Origin: Phycisphaerales bacterium
GTDB lineage: Bacteria > Planctomycetota > Phycisphaerae > Phycisphaerales > SM1A02
NCBI GenBank assembly: GCA_022446905.1
Contig: JAKVBT010000006.1
Coordinates: forward strand, 64,972-128,971
DNA length: 64,000 nt
Direction: 5' to 3'
Positions 53,916 to 63,064 of this stretch are shown piece by piece; position 1 is the stretch's first letter; each line of letters begins with the position of its first letter. The position numbers and the translations under genes are program-made. Under the pieces are notes generated by a model. It ran no database searches and was not told the origin of the DNA. It saw only the letters and a list, made by a program, of their open reading frames with translations.

Positions 53916-54247
53916 AACACGCTCGCTGGCGTCGGGTTTGTCCGGCGGGCGAATTGATGCAGTGGCAGTAGCAGCAGGGACGCTCCTCTGCTCCAAGCAT
54001 GGCCATGGACGGCACGCTTGACGGGGTGCGTCCGACCCGCCGACCGGAATCCGGCGGGCCGGACGACCCCCAATGCATCCTGCGAGTCAAGGATGACTCG
54101 CTTGGCTCAGGGCACGCACCACGCGGCACGGATTGCCGCGTGCCCGAGGCCTCCCACGATGGCTTGTACGTCGTGGATCGTGCTTGCTTCGGCAGGCCCC
54201 CTTCCCGGTTCGTGACGCGTCTCACCAACGCGTCACGAACTTTTTTT
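53916..54247 (+). ncRNA. Candidate structured noncoding RNA
   Basis: A GC-rich stretch without a credible gene holds at least six consecutive hairpins: 54007-54033 (bulged), 54036-54058 (7-bp stem), 54082-54101 (perfect 8-bp stem, 4-base loop), 54120-54142 (perfect 9-bp stem, 5-base loop), 54154-54176 (6-bp stem) and the terminator at 54208-54247. This density is unlike the neighbours and suits either a stand-alone RNA or a structured 3' region of the mraZ transcript. It does not match the RNase P, tmRNA, 6S or SRP landmarks that I know. No promoter between mraZ and the first hairpin is obvious. Confidence 0.5.
54208..54247 (+). terminator. Strong Rho-independent terminator
   Basis: A perfect 13-base stem (54208-54220 with 54228-54240), a seven-base loop and seven Ts at 54241-54247 form a textbook terminator. 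It ends the mraZ/hairpin transcript and stands 22 bases before the convergent sulfotransferase stop. Confidence 0.95.
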
Positions 54248-54269
54248 AGGCAGTCCGAAATGTGTTCAC

Positions 54270-55730
54270 TCAATCAGGCCTTGTTTGTCCCAACGATGCC
54301 CGCAAAGGGTTGAGTAATGCTCCCCAAGCCTTGTGTCGACCGACCGCAGATCCATAGATAGGTTGACGCACTTGATCATTGCTTAGGGTGAGGACAGTTC
54401 GTCCCGATTCCCAAAACCGCAAGCAGTCATCCTCAAAAGGCAATTCGCAGAAGTCGAGGATGCGTCGGGCCCAGAGATCTAAATCTCCGACCAAGGCTTC
54501 ATATGGAACCTCAAGCAGATTGAGATTCAGTGTCTGCTTCCAATGGGTCATTAATGCATCAGTCCGACGAATCATCTGACCCAGTGAGGTCAGGTTGTTG
54601 GCCCAAGTGTTTGTGCCGGGTGCAAACTTTTGCATCCAACAGGAGAGGCCCATGTCCATTGGATCACGGGTGCAATGGATGATGCGGGCTTTGGGAAAGA
54701 GCAGGTTGATCAGGCCAATGTGGATGATGTTTCCAAGTTGCTTGTCGATCACACGAGTGGCTGAGCCTGCGGCGGCATCAATATCGGCGAGGTAGGTCTT
54801 GGCCAAGGAAGCCATCGAAGGTTCATTGACCTCATTGAGAAGGTCAGGCCAAGGCAGACGTGCGCCCAGATGCTCGGGCATGTCCAAGACAAGGCGACCC
54901 AGTGTTTCAATCTCACCAAGACCAATGGCTTGCGAATGGGCGTCAATGATCTGTTCGGTCAGCGTTGACCCGCATCTCGGGATGCCAACAATGAAGATCA
55001 GGCGTTCATCGTCGCTATTGACTCTTGGCAGTCGTGCCACTTGATCACTACTGAAGATCCGCATGAGGGTTTCATTGCGTGTTTGAGCAGCCTCATCTGA
55101 CCAGCCGCCAGCGGAGAGGGCGTTGCCTTGTGTGGCGGCTTCAAAAGCATCTTCAAAGCGTTCGGCCCGTTCACAGGCTGTCGCCAATGCGAACCACAGT
55201 CCACGCTGCACATCGAGAGGAATCGATGTGGTATTGGCGTGTTGCTGGGCAATGGCGATGGCGTCGTCGTACTGCTTCAGGCGAATGAGCGCCCGTGCGT
55301 GAGGCACTGCAGTCAAGGGTGAATCTGGACAGGAGCGGGCTGTTTCCAAGGCCTTTTCGGTGCGTCCCATGCGAAGCCAGGTTTCAGCCTTGCCGGCATA
55401 AGCAGCTTCATAGCCAGCATGACACTTGATGGCTTGTTCAAAACGGGCAATTGCTTCTTTGTGTCGTCCCGCAGTAGTCAGGATCTCAGCAAGCATGGCG
55501 TGGTAATCCGCTCGACGGCGGTCGCCACGCAGCGCTCGCATGGCCATCGACTCGGCTAAAGGAAGATCACGTTCAATCATCGCGATTTGCCCAAGCATCG
55601 CAATCGCTTCATGGTCATTGCGTCGTCGTGCAGTGTGATCCGCGAGCAGTTGACGTGCGTCCTCGAATCGGCCAGTTTGCATCAATGCCCTGGCCCGATC
55701 TCTTAGCTGAGCATCGTCCTTTGCCGCCAC
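54270..55730 (-). CDS. TPR-sulfotransferase
   Basis: A 486-residue protein with TPR-like helical repeats in the first about 230 residues (TGRFEDARQLLADH, AMLAEILTTAGRHKEAIARFEQA) followed by a sulfotransferase domain. IFIVGIPRCGSTLTEQI is the 5'-phosphosulfate-binding loop of PAPS-dependent sulfotransferases, and later ARIIHCTRDPMDMGLSCW fits the 3'-phosphate motif. It would transfer sulfate to an unknown acceptor. The pairing of TPRs and sulfotransferase is common in marine bacteria. Its start is two bases downstream of the rho stop, so it forms an operon with rho. Confidence 0.88.
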   Translation of the reverse strand: MAAKDDAQLRDRARALMQTGRFEDARQLLADHTARRRNDHEAIAMLGQIAMIERDLPLAESMAMRALRGDRRRADYHAMLAEILTTAGRHKEAIARFEQAIKCHAGYEAAYAGKAETWLRMGRTEKALETARSCPDSPLTAVPHARALIRLKQYDDAIAIAQQHANTTSIPLDVQRGLWFALATACERAERFEDAFEAATQGNALSAGGWSDEAAQTRNETLMRIFSSDQVARLPRVNSDDERLIFIVGIPRCGSTLTEQIIDAHSQAIGLGEIETLGRLVLDMPEHLGARLPWPDLLNEVNEPSMASLAKTYLADIDAAAGSATRVIDKQLGNIIHIGLINLLFPKARIIHCTRDPMDMGLSCWMQKFAPGTNTWANNLTSLGQMIRRTDALMTHWKQTLNLNLLEVPYEALVGDLDLWARRILDFCELPFEDDCLRFWESGRTVLTLSNDQVRQPIYGSAVGRHKAWGALLNPLRASLGQTRPD

Positions 55731-55732
55731 AA

Positions 55733-56863
55733 TCAGCCTCGAACCAAATCTTCGTTGGTAGGAAAGCGTTCCATCGCCTTAAGCAGTTGTTCAATTTGAT
55801 GTGGCGGCTTCATGTTCAACAGACGCCGCCTCAATGCCGTAATGGTTTTGAACTCAGTCTCAGTTAAAAGCAGATCTTCTTTGCGGGTTCCAGATGCGGC
55901 AAGATTGATGGCCGGAAAGAGCCTCTGTTCGGCGATGGATCGATCGAGGATGAGTTCCATGTTCCCCGTGCCTTTGAATTCCTCGAAGATGACCTGATCA
56001 GCTCGTGAGCCTGTGTCGACAAGGCAGGTGGCGATGATGGTCAGAGAGCCACCCTCTTCAACCTTGCGGGCTGAACCAAACATCTGCTTAGGAACTTCAA
56101 GTGCTTTGGAATCAAGTCCACCAGACATCGTGCGGCCGCTCTTGCCGTATTTCGGATGGTTGTTGAATGCGCGACCCACACGGGTCAGCGAATCAAGCAG
56201 GACCACGACATCCCGTCCTGCTTCGAGTATTCGTCGGGCCCGATCGATAGCAGTCCTCGCTAGGCTGATGTGTCGATCCAAATCTTCATCGTTGGATGAG
56301 GCAAGTACTTCTGCGGGGACGTTTCGTCGAAAATCAGTGACCTCCTCAGGTCGTTCATCGATCAACAACGCGATGACGTCGACATCCGGGTGGTTGGTCT
56401 TGATGCCTTTGGCGATGTTCTGTAGCAGAATCGTTTTGCCTGCCTTTGGCGGCGCTACGATCAAGCCACGAGACCCGTACCCAATGGGGCAGAATAGATC
56501 GATCAGGCGACAGGCCTGTGGACACCCATCAAATTCAAGCGTCAAGCGTGGCTGCGGATCAATCGGCGTGAGCTCTTCAAAGGGCTTGCGAGCTGCCCAG
56601 TCATCAGGTGAAAGTCCTTCGATTTCCATGACTTCATTGACAACGAGACGCGGTCCACTGCGGCCTCGTCCACCACGCCTTCGCGACTTTTTTGAAATCA
56701 CTTCAGCAGTGATTCGGTGTCCTGGGCGAAGCTCCAATTCAGCTACTAGATCGCTTGGAACCAGCGGATCACGCTGGCCAACCACGATGCCGTTGTCGAA
56801 CTGACGCAGTCGACATTCAGTTGGCGAGTGCCAATCGAGAATACCAGTACAAGTCTCTGACAT
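55733..56863 (-). CDS. rho: Transcription termination factor Rho
   Basis: Hexameric RNA helicase that ends transcription. The N-terminal OB domain (GILDWHSPTECRLRQFDNG, then ISKKSRRRGGRGRSGPRL) is present but there is no long N-terminal insertion. LIVAPPKAGKTILLQNIA is Walker A, VVVLLDSLTRVGRAFN Walker B, SGRTMSGGLDSKAL the Q-loop, and EEGGSLTIIATCLVDTGS and EEFKGTGNMELILDRSIAE follow. With ATG at 56863 it has 376 residues, slightly short for Rho; a GTG at 56881 is possible. It heads the rho-sulfotransferase operon. Confidence 0.96.
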   Translation of the reverse strand: MSETCTGILDWHSPTECRLRQFDNGIVVGQRDPLVPSDLVAELELRPGHRITAEVISKKSRRRGGRGRSGPRLVVNEVMEIEGLSPDDWAARKPFEELTPIDPQPRLTLEFDGCPQACRLIDLFCPIGYGSRGLIVAPPKAGKTILLQNIAKGIKTNHPDVDVIALLIDERPEEVTDFRRNVPAEVLASSNDEDLDRHISLARTAIDRARRILEAGRDVVVLLDSLTRVGRAFNNHPKYGKSGRTMSGGLDSKALEVPKQMFGSARKVEEGGSLTIIATCLVDTGSRADQVIFEEFKGTGNMELILDRSIAEQRLFPAINLAASGTRKEDLLLTETEFKTITALRRRLLNMKPPHQIEQLLKAMERFPTNEDLVRG

Positions 56864-57005
56864 GGTTGAATCTAGTTGCACCGCTCACCAAGGTGCGACA
56901 AAACAAAATCCTGCTTGATGAACCCGTCGAATCCGCCCGCATGAACATGGGACGCCGTCGGGTGAGAAGGAAACCCTGCACGGGTTTCGTCGACGCCCCA
57001 GTATA

Positions 57006-57959
57006 TCAACACAGTGCCAAAGCCAAGTCGGCAGCCGTTGACGCATTGGACTCAAGCAAGGCGATGTTGACCCGTAGGCTGGCACCCGAGGTTGACTCTG
57101 CCATGGCCTGCAAGAGCGCAGGAGTGCGTTCCTGCCCAGTTGCGCAGACGCTCGATTCTGCCATCTGGACTGCTTGTTCGACGTCCTGAAGGGACATGGC
57201 TACCGCTGAAGGCGGTGCTTGCATCAGTAGCACGCCAGCACCACCAGGGAGCGACCAGTGTGCGGTTGCAATGCTGGCGGCTTGGTGTACTGACTCCACT
57301 TGTGAAATCCTAGGGCACTGGAGGTCACCTGCGGCCTGAAAGCGGGGGAGTCGGTCTGTTTTGAGTCCAAGCACTGGGATGCCCAGCGTCTCTAGTGTCT
57401 CCATGGTTGCCACCGGATCAATGATTGACTTCGCGCCAGCACACACCACGCAAATCTCATGCCGTGTCATCTCACCGAGATCTGCAGAAATGTCAGGTGT
57501 GTTATTCCAGCCAAAGTGCACTCCGCCAATCCCCCCAGTCGCAAAGACTCGTGGCACTGGACCATCGGTGATCGCAGCTGCAATACGCAGCGTCCCTGAG
57601 ACGGTCGTTCCCGCATATGCATGGCTGGCGATGGCCTGGCCAAGTGTCGATGCAGATGCCTTCTGCGTAGTGGCGTTTTCAGCAAGTGCTTCGAGTTCTG
57701 ATGGGCTGATTCCAAGGTGTGGCACACCGGCGATCACTGCGGTGATGGCCGGGACAGCGCCACGACCACGAACGGCTTGCTCCATGCACTGCATGGTGGC
57801 AAGATGAACTGGTAGCGCGGAGTCAATCCCGTTCGGAGCATCACCAAATGCGGTTTGCCAAGGGAGTCGTGGCAAGCCGTGGGTGAGCACAGCGGTTTCC
57901 AGCAACACGACCGGCTTTTGGTCCTGCAGCGCCTCAGCAACTTCAGGGTGAACGTGCAT
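57006..57959 (-). CDS. psuG: Pseudouridine-5'-phosphate glycosidase
   Basis: Splits pseudouridine phosphate into uracil and ribose phosphate (or the reverse). VVLLETAVLTHGLP, TAVIAGVPHLGIS, KASASTLGQAIASHAYAGTTVSGTL, FATGGIGGVHFG and CAGAKSIIDPVATMETLETLGIPVLG are family landmarks. The length of 317 residues is normal. The kinase partner psuK is not in the window. It is 5 bases downstream of the helicase gene stop, so probably cotranscribed with it. Confidence 0.92.
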   Translation of the reverse strand: MHVHPEVAEALQDQKPVVLLETAVLTHGLPRLPWQTAFGDAPNGIDSALPVHLATMQCMEQAVRGRGAVPAITAVIAGVPHLGISPSELEALAENATTQKASASTLGQAIASHAYAGTTVSGTLRIAAAITDGPVPRVFATGGIGGVHFGWNNTPDISADLGEMTRHEICVVCAGAKSIIDPVATMETLETLGIPVLGLKTDRLPRFQAAGDLQCPRISQVESVHQAASIATAHWSLPGGAGVLLMQAPPSAVAMSLQDVEQAVQMAESSVCATGQERTPALLQAMAESTSGASLRVNIALLESNASTAADLALALC

Positions 57960-57964
57960 GGTGC

Positions 57965-59308
57965 TCAGCGCCGACGACCCTTGAGTCGGCCACCCATGCG
58001 GCGATTGGGCATGGCAGCTGGAACGACGCCGCCAGGAAACTTACTGGCATCCTGGGCGGACTGTTGGTCTGGAGGTGTTTCGACGGTACGCCCAGTGGCT
58101 TTGCGATGCGCCTCACGAACCTGGTCGAGTTCCACTTGTTTCTCTTTGATCTTCTTCGGTACAGGTCCCGGCTTGAAGTCTGGATAGGGTTGTTGCTTGA
58201 CTTCAACGCCAGTTAGTCGTTCGACGCCGGTGAGCAGGCTGCCTTGTTCGGGATCGACAAAGACAATGGCCCGTCCACTCCGACCAGTTCGTGCAGTTCG
58301 ACCGATGCGATGCACGTAGACCTCTGGATCCTCCGGAATGTCGTAGTTAATGACGTGCGTAATGCCGTCAACATCAATGCCACGAGCAGCGACATCGGAG
58401 GCGACCACTACATGGACATTGCCTTCGCGAAGTTGGTCCATCACACGATTTCGCTTGGACTGGTGCATGTCAGCGTGCAGCGGCTGCGAGTCAATATTGT
58501 GGTCTCGGAGGTCCCTAGCCACTTTGTCAACAGTAGCTTTGGTTCGGCAGAAGACCAGCGCAAGTTCAGGCTTCTCGTGGTCAAGCACATGTCGAAGCAG
58601 CCGGCGTTTGTCCCAGGGCTGGACCGCGACATAGGACTGTTCGACCTGCGCAACGGTGAGGCTTTTTGCCTCAACGGTGGAGAGGTCCAGCGGCTTGTGC
58701 ATGTAGCGTCGCGAGAGACTTCGGATTTCATCAGAGATCGTTGCGGAGACAAAGATCGTCTGGTGTTTGTGCTTGATCGCACCCAGAATTTTCCGGATGT
58801 CCTCGCGGAATCCGATATCGAGCATCCGGTCAACTTCATCAAGCACGGCAAGCCGGATGCGATCGTAGGGAAGCATGCCCCGGCGATTCATGTCCATCAC
58901 CCGGCCAGGTGTGCCCACAATGATCTCCGGTCTTCGTTGGAGTCGCTTCGCTTGGATATCGATTCGCTGGCCACCATAGACCGCCAGTTCGTGCAGCCCG
59001 GTGTTCTTTCCCAGCACATCAAGTTCGCGTGCCACCTGAATAGCCAGTTCGCGAGTCGGCACCAAGCACAGTGCGCCAAATGCATCACCACGCTCAAGTA
59101 GATGCAAAATGGGTAGTCCGAAAGCAGCAGTCTTTCCAGTGCCAGTTTTCGACTGGCCCATGATGTCTCGGCCAGTGAGGGCTTTGGGGATCAGCGCGGC
59201 CTGCACCTGCGTCGGATGTTCAAATCCAGCTTCGGCAATGCCAGAGACGACCTCCGGCCGGAGGCCCAAGTCCGCAAAGGACTGTTTGGTATCGAAGATG
59301 TCACTCAT
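57965..59308 (-). CDS. DEAD-box RNA helicase (DEVD variant)
   Basis: A 447-residue ATP-dependent RNA helicase of the RhlE type. Motifs in order: Q motif region SFADLGL, Walker A GQSKTGTGKTAAFG, PTRELAIQVA (Ia), TPGRVMDM (Ib), VLDEVDRMLD where Val replaces the Ala of DEAD, SATISDE (III), VVASDVAARGIDVDGI (V) and HRIGRTARTGR (VI). A basic C-terminal tail of about 70 residues likely binds RNA. ATG at 59308 is used (MSDIFDTKQSF). It likely works in ribosome assembly or RNA turnover. It diverges from alr by about 110 bases. Confidence 0.93.
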   Translation of the reverse strand: MSDIFDTKQSFADLGLRPEVVSGIAEAGFEHPTQVQAALIPKALTGRDIMGQSKTGTGKTAAFGLPILHLLERGDAFGALCLVPTRELAIQVARELDVLGKNTGLHELAVYGGQRIDIQAKRLQRRPEIIVGTPGRVMDMNRRGMLPYDRIRLAVLDEVDRMLDIGFREDIRKILGAIKHKHQTIFVSATISDEIRSLSRRYMHKPLDLSTVEAKSLTVAQVEQSYVAVQPWDKRRLLRHVLDHEKPELALVFCRTKATVDKVARDLRDHNIDSQPLHADMHQSKRNRVMDQLREGNVHVVVASDVAARGIDVDGITHVINYDIPEDPEVYVHRIGRTARTGRSGRAIVFVDPEQGSLLTGVERLTGVEVKQQPYPDFKPGPVPKKIKEKQVELDQVREAHRKATGRTVETPPDQQSAQDASKFPGGVVPAAMPNRRMGGRLKGRRR

Positions 59309-59418
59309 GAGGGTGGCACACACCTGGTGTGGGGGGATCTTTGGGTCTGAACCGGATCCCGTGGGTGCTCATGGTAGGATCACCGAGCGGTCGATACAAC
59401 CCAAGGACGTTGGCACGG

Positions 59419-60651
59419 ATGCATAACGACAGCACACTGCAGGTTGATCTCGGGGCTATTGGACACAATGTGGGTGTCTTTTCGACACTGATCGGTCCCC
59501 GATCGTCAATTTGTGGCGTGATTAAGGCAAATGCTTACGGGCTTGGTGCGGCGTCCTTGGCGCCTGTGCTCCGCGATGCCGGGTGCAGCATGTTGGCGGT
59601 GTTCCGAGTGGAAGAGGCCATCGAGGTGCTTCAGTCAGCAGGGCCTGTCTCAGTACTCATTCTCGGTCCCACGCGTGATTTGCATGCCCTCCATCCGCTG
59701 GTCGATCCATTGCGGCAGGGACTGGTACATCTGGTAGTCCATGATCTCAGCCATGCCCGCGCCCTTTCAAGAATGGCCAGAGAGCAGGGCGTGACTTGGA
59801 AGGTTCATCTGGAAGTGGACACGGGCCTGAGCCGCGGTGGCTGTTCAGTTCACGATACGGCCGAACTGATACACACCATCATGTCAGATGAATCACTTGA
59901 GCTTGCTGGAATCATGACGCACTACGCATCCGCCGGCACCAATCCATCTGACACCAAGATGCAGTTTCAACGCTTCGGTGATGCGATATTGTCAGTGAAG
60001 TCCCTGCCGTCCACATGCACGCTGCATGTAGCGGCAACGGCCGGTGCCTTGCAAGTACCTGAAAGCCATATGGACATGATCCGGATCGGTCTTGGGTGGT
60101 GTGGGGTGGTTCCAGGAGATCCATCACTGCAAGGGCATCTGCCGAGCCCGTTGCGCCCTGCGATTCGTTGGAGTAGCCATATTGCGCAGATCAAGGTCGT
60201 AGCAGCCGGTCAACCTGTGGGGTATGGGGGATTGTGGACGCCGGGTCGTCAGAGCACACTGGCCATTGTGCCAGTTGGATATGCCGATGGGGTGCCTATT
60301 CAAGCTGGACGACAGACGGGCGATATTGCTGATCGAGCTGTGGTGGCAGTCTTATCTGGGGATGGCAATCGCTCCGGTGAACCGATCTGTTTTGCCCCGG
60401 TTGTTGGGGCGGTCAGTATGGACCAGATGATGATTGATTTGACAGACGCATCCGGGCTTGAGCGTCTTCGCCTTGGTCACGAGGTTGAGTTGGTATCTGC
60501 CAACAACCATCAACCAACATCCCTTTGGCATGTGGCACAGCGATGCGGTCTGACCCCACATCAGCTCTTGACCGGCATTGGGGCTGGTGTGCGTCGACAG
60601 TTTGTGCAACGACCGGAAACAGTAGCTTCACCTATGACCATGGCCGTGTAG
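59419..60651 (+). CDS. alr: Alanine racemase
   Basis: PLP enzyme making D-alanine for peptidoglycan. The PLP lysine is in GVIKANAYGLGA, close to the start, and the second catalytic Tyr is expected in VGAVSMDQMMIDLT-region and GYADGVP (IVPVGYADGVPIQAG). The length of 410 residues is slightly above usual. ATG at 59419 is chosen from the alignment of LQVDLGAIGHN with the family start; the longer frame overlaps the divergent helicase promoter. A peptidoglycan role supports a walled planctomycete. Confidence 0.93.
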   Translation: MHNDSTLQVDLGAIGHNVGVFSTLIGPRSSICGVIKANAYGLGAASLAPVLRDAGCSMLAVFRVEEAIEVLQSAGPVSVLILGPTRDLHALHPLVDPLRQGLVHLVVHDLSHARALSRMAREQGVTWKVHLEVDTGLSRGGCSVHDTAELIHTIMSDESLELAGIMTHYASAGTNPSDTKMQFQRFGDAILSVKSLPSTCTLHVAATAGALQVPESHMDMIRIGLGWCGVVPGDPSLQGHLPSPLRPAIRWSSHIAQIKVVAAGQPVGYGGLWTPGRQSTLAIVPVGYADGVPIQAGRQTGDIADRAVVAVLSGDGNRSGEPICFAPVVGAVSMDQMMIDLTDASGLERLRLGHEVELVSANNHQPTSLWHVAQRCGLTPHQLLTGIGAGVRRQFVQRPETVASPMTMAV

Positions 60652-60660
60652 GCTGTGGGG

Positions 60661-61509
60661 ATGAGTGTGTTGACCCCAGCACAGGCAACCGCCGCTCCGA
60701 CGGTGTCACAGACGACTGCCCCGATACTGCGGGCGGGCGTGGTTTCATATCTCAACACACTGCCACTGATTTCGGGTTTAGAGCGTTTGCATGGCTTGCA
60801 TATGCAGCCAGCGCCGCCAAGTGAACTGGTGCAAATGCTTGAGCGTGATCAGGTCGATGTCGCGTTGTGTTCTTCAGTGGATCTCTTTAAGGCCCCATTT
60901 GATCCTGCATGGATTGCCTCAACGCCATTGGCCTGCGATGGCGAGACGCACACCGTACGCCTCTTTTCGAGAGTGCCCCTTGGCCAGATCAGCACTATTG
61001 CAGGCGACACGGAATCACATACATCAATGGCACTCTTGCAGGTGCTGCTGCGCTGCCATTGGCACAATCAGGCGACCTTGGTGGCAGATGCAGAGCCTGA
61101 CACCTGTGATGCAGTTTTGCGCATTGGAGACAAGGTGGTTGATCCTGCGTATTCAACCGAACAGTGGCCGGTTCAGGTAGATTTGGGGGCTGAATGGAAG
61201 GTTTATACAGGGTTGCCATTCGTCTTTGCAGTGTGGATGAGTCGTGCTGACCGCGTTGGGCAATTGGTTTCAGCGGGTCGGATTATCGATCGCCAATATC
61301 GGCTCAATCGCACCCGCATTGAACACATGATGTCGCGTCAGGCGCCTAGGCACGGATGGAAGCCAGGCGAGGCGCAAATCTATGTTCGAGATCACATTCA
61401 ATACGAATTCACCACCGATCTGTTGAACGGCCTCAAGCGGTTCGCAGATGCGTGTCGACAGTTAGGGCTGGTTCCTGATCGACCGTTGCCGGCGCCGGTC
61501 TCCATCTGA
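60661..61509 (+). CDS. mqnA: Chorismate dehydratase (futalosine pathway)
   Basis: MqnA opens the futalosine route to menaquinone by dehydrating chorismate. LRAGVVSYLNTLPLISGL, VDVALCSSVDLFKA, DPAYSTEQW and VYTGLPFVFAVWMSRAD are typical of the periplasmic-binding-protein-like fold. The length of 282 residues is normal. The ATG at 60661 is used; a GTG at 60655 is possible. It follows alr by nine bases and precedes the regulator gene by one, so it lies in an operon. It implies menaquinone by the alternative pathway. Confidence 0.92.
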   Translation: MSVLTPAQATAAPTVSQTTAPILRAGVVSYLNTLPLISGLERLHGLHMQPAPPSELVQMLERDQVDVALCSSVDLFKAPFDPAWIASTPLACDGETHTVRLFSRVPLGQISTIAGDTESHTSMALLQVLLRCHWHNQATLVADAEPDTCDAVLRIGDKVVDPAYSTEQWPVQVDLGAEWKVYTGLPFVFAVWMSRADRVGQLVSAGRIIDRQYRLNRTRIEHMMSRQAPRHGWKPGEAQIYVRDHIQYEFTTDLLNGLKRFADACRQLGLVPDRPLPAPVSI

Positions 61510-61510
61510 C

Positions 61511-63064
61511 GTGGCCCGCTGGCCTCGATTTCGTTGTGCCATTATTGAGGACCTCCATCGCCAATTGGCATGGTCAGGCGATCAGGCTCGTCATCGCATG
61601 TTGGAAGAAGCGATGGTGTTGGTGCGTGAAGTCGACGACGACCGCGCGTATCCCGTGGATTTTGTCATCTGGCGATTGACCCGTTGGCGCCCAGAGGCCA
61701 CAGATTCCATGGAGGGGCTGCCAGGTGATGCGCTGCGTGCAGATCTCATCACCTTGGTGCAGCGGGTCAGTCATCGTATTCCTGGTGATGGATTGCAGAA
61801 CAATGTGCTGTCTCTGGATGATGTTGCCCAGTCGCTTGGTATCTCGCGGCGGAGCGTAGAACGACTGCGTGGAGAAGGTCTCGTCATGACCTATTGGAAG
61901 TGCGATGACGGCCAACGCCGGTTGGGTTGCCTTCGCGATGATCTTGACTGGTTTATTGAGCAGTCCCAGTATCAACGGCCCGCCATTCGGAGCGCCCCTC
62001 CAGTAGAGCGCATTCAAGCCATGGCGATGGCGCATGGTGTGACGGATTCAAGAGAAGATGCGGCGCGAGCGATTGTCACGCGCGACCCAACACTTAGCAT
62101 TGCCACGATTCGTGGTGTCTTGCGTCGTCTAGAAAAAAGTGGTGCCATTCACACTTCGGCGCGAAGTCGATTGAATTTGCGTCAGCAGGAGGTTGGCATG
62201 CGGGCCTGGTGGCGTGGTATGCCCGTCAAGGCCATGGCTGATCGGTTTGAGATCGGGCGGCCCTCCATGCATCGTGCTTTGTTGCGCATGAGGGCCTCTG
62301 TACTCAGCGATATGGCTGCTGCGTGGTCCATAGATGGCGATGCAAAGAGCCACAGTGATATCGACACAGTGCCTTGGGATGGGCAGGCGACTTTTAGTGA
62401 TGACTTTGCAGCGGATCAGTTGCAGCGCGCCATGGACACCTACCGGCAAGCTGTGTGTTGGTTTGTTGACCAAGCAACATCGCTGATTGGTCAGCCTGCT
62501 GCATCTGATGTTGATCATGTAGAAGTGTCGATGCGTGTAGCGGTGCGATGGCGATGGACAGCCACCATGTGCATGATGCCCTTGCTGACACGAGTGGTGG
62601 CAATGTGGGCTAACCGTGCACCTGAGGAGTTGCCGCCCTCGGTGCGCCGCAAGGCGCTGGTTAGTGGAACCCGTCTATTGCATGAGCAGATGCCACACTG
62701 GTGCGGCTTGGCGAAGGATCGCCTGGAATCGCGTGTCATACAGGCGCTGGGTGCCATGATCTCACGCTTGCCAGCCCTCCGACATGATTTGGCGCATTCA
62801 CGGATCGCCAACGATGAAGGTGTTTTGCTTCGTTCCTTACTGCCGGCAACGGTCTTAGTGCCTGATCCACGTTGGGAGTTGGCGATCAACAAACTGGATG
62901 ACACCGCCCGATCAGTGGTCGTGAGTCGCTGGGGCTTGGCAGGTCAACCATCACGCACCCTTGAGCAGGTGGCAGCGGTATACAACACAACGCCTCAAGG
63001 GATGGCTCGCCGATGGGCGAGCGCGCAGCGACAGCTCATTGTTTGTTCAAGATTGTCTACATGA
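61511..63064 (+). CDS. Sigma-70 region 4-like DNA-binding protein
   Basis: A 517-residue protein with several putative DNA-binding parts. LSLDDVAQSLGISRRSVERLRGEGL (about 120-145) is a helix-turn-helix, followed by a winged or MerR-like extension. A second, weaker HTH (MAHGVTDSREDAARAIVT) and a third near residue 245 (MPVKAMADRFEIGRPSMHRALL) follow. The last 70 residues, INKLDDTARSVVVSRWGL then RTLEQVAAVYNTTPQGMARRWASAQRQL, copy the layout of sigma-70 region 4, where the helix-turn-helix recognises the -35 box. No region 2 is evident, so it is not an ordinary sigma factor. GTG start, directly after mqnA. Confidence 0.6.
   Translation: MARWPRFRCAIIEDLHRQLAWSGDQARHRMLEEAMVLVREVDDDRAYPVDFVIWRLTRWRPEATDSMEGLPGDALRADLITLVQRVSHRIPGDGLQNNVLSLDDVAQSLGISRRSVERLRGEGLVMTYWKCDDGQRRLGCLRDDLDWFIEQSQYQRPAIRSAPPVERIQAMAMAHGVTDSREDAARAIVTRDPTLSIATIRGVLRRLEKSGAIHTSARSRLNLRQQEVGMRAWWRGMPVKAMADRFEIGRPSMHRALLRMRASVLSDMAAAWSIDGDAKSHSDIDTVPWDGQATFSDDFAADQLQRAMDTYRQAVCWFVDQATSLIGQPAASDVDHVEVSMRVAVRWRWTATMCMMPLLTRVVAMWANRAPEELPPSVRRKALVSGTRLLHEQMPHWCGLAKDRLESRVIQALGAMISRLPALRHDLAHSRIANDEGVLLRSLLPATVLVPDPRWELAINKLDDTARSVVVSRWGLAGQPSRTLEQVAAVYNTTPQGMARRWASAQRQLIVCSRLST

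Noticed and set aside
53916-54247. RNase P, tmRNA, 6S or SRP RNA
   Set aside because: The conserved landmarks I know (for example the GAGGAAAGTCC core of RNase P or the tmRNA tRNA-like ends) are not present.
53899-54313. Genes of about 104 and 124 codons over the hairpin region
   Set aside because: Both frames follow the inverted repeats and have no family resemblance; the structure explains the sequence better.
57965-59308. Broken DEAD box from DEVD
   Set aside because: Other helicase motifs are complete and Val at this position is a mild change, so the gene is treated as functional.
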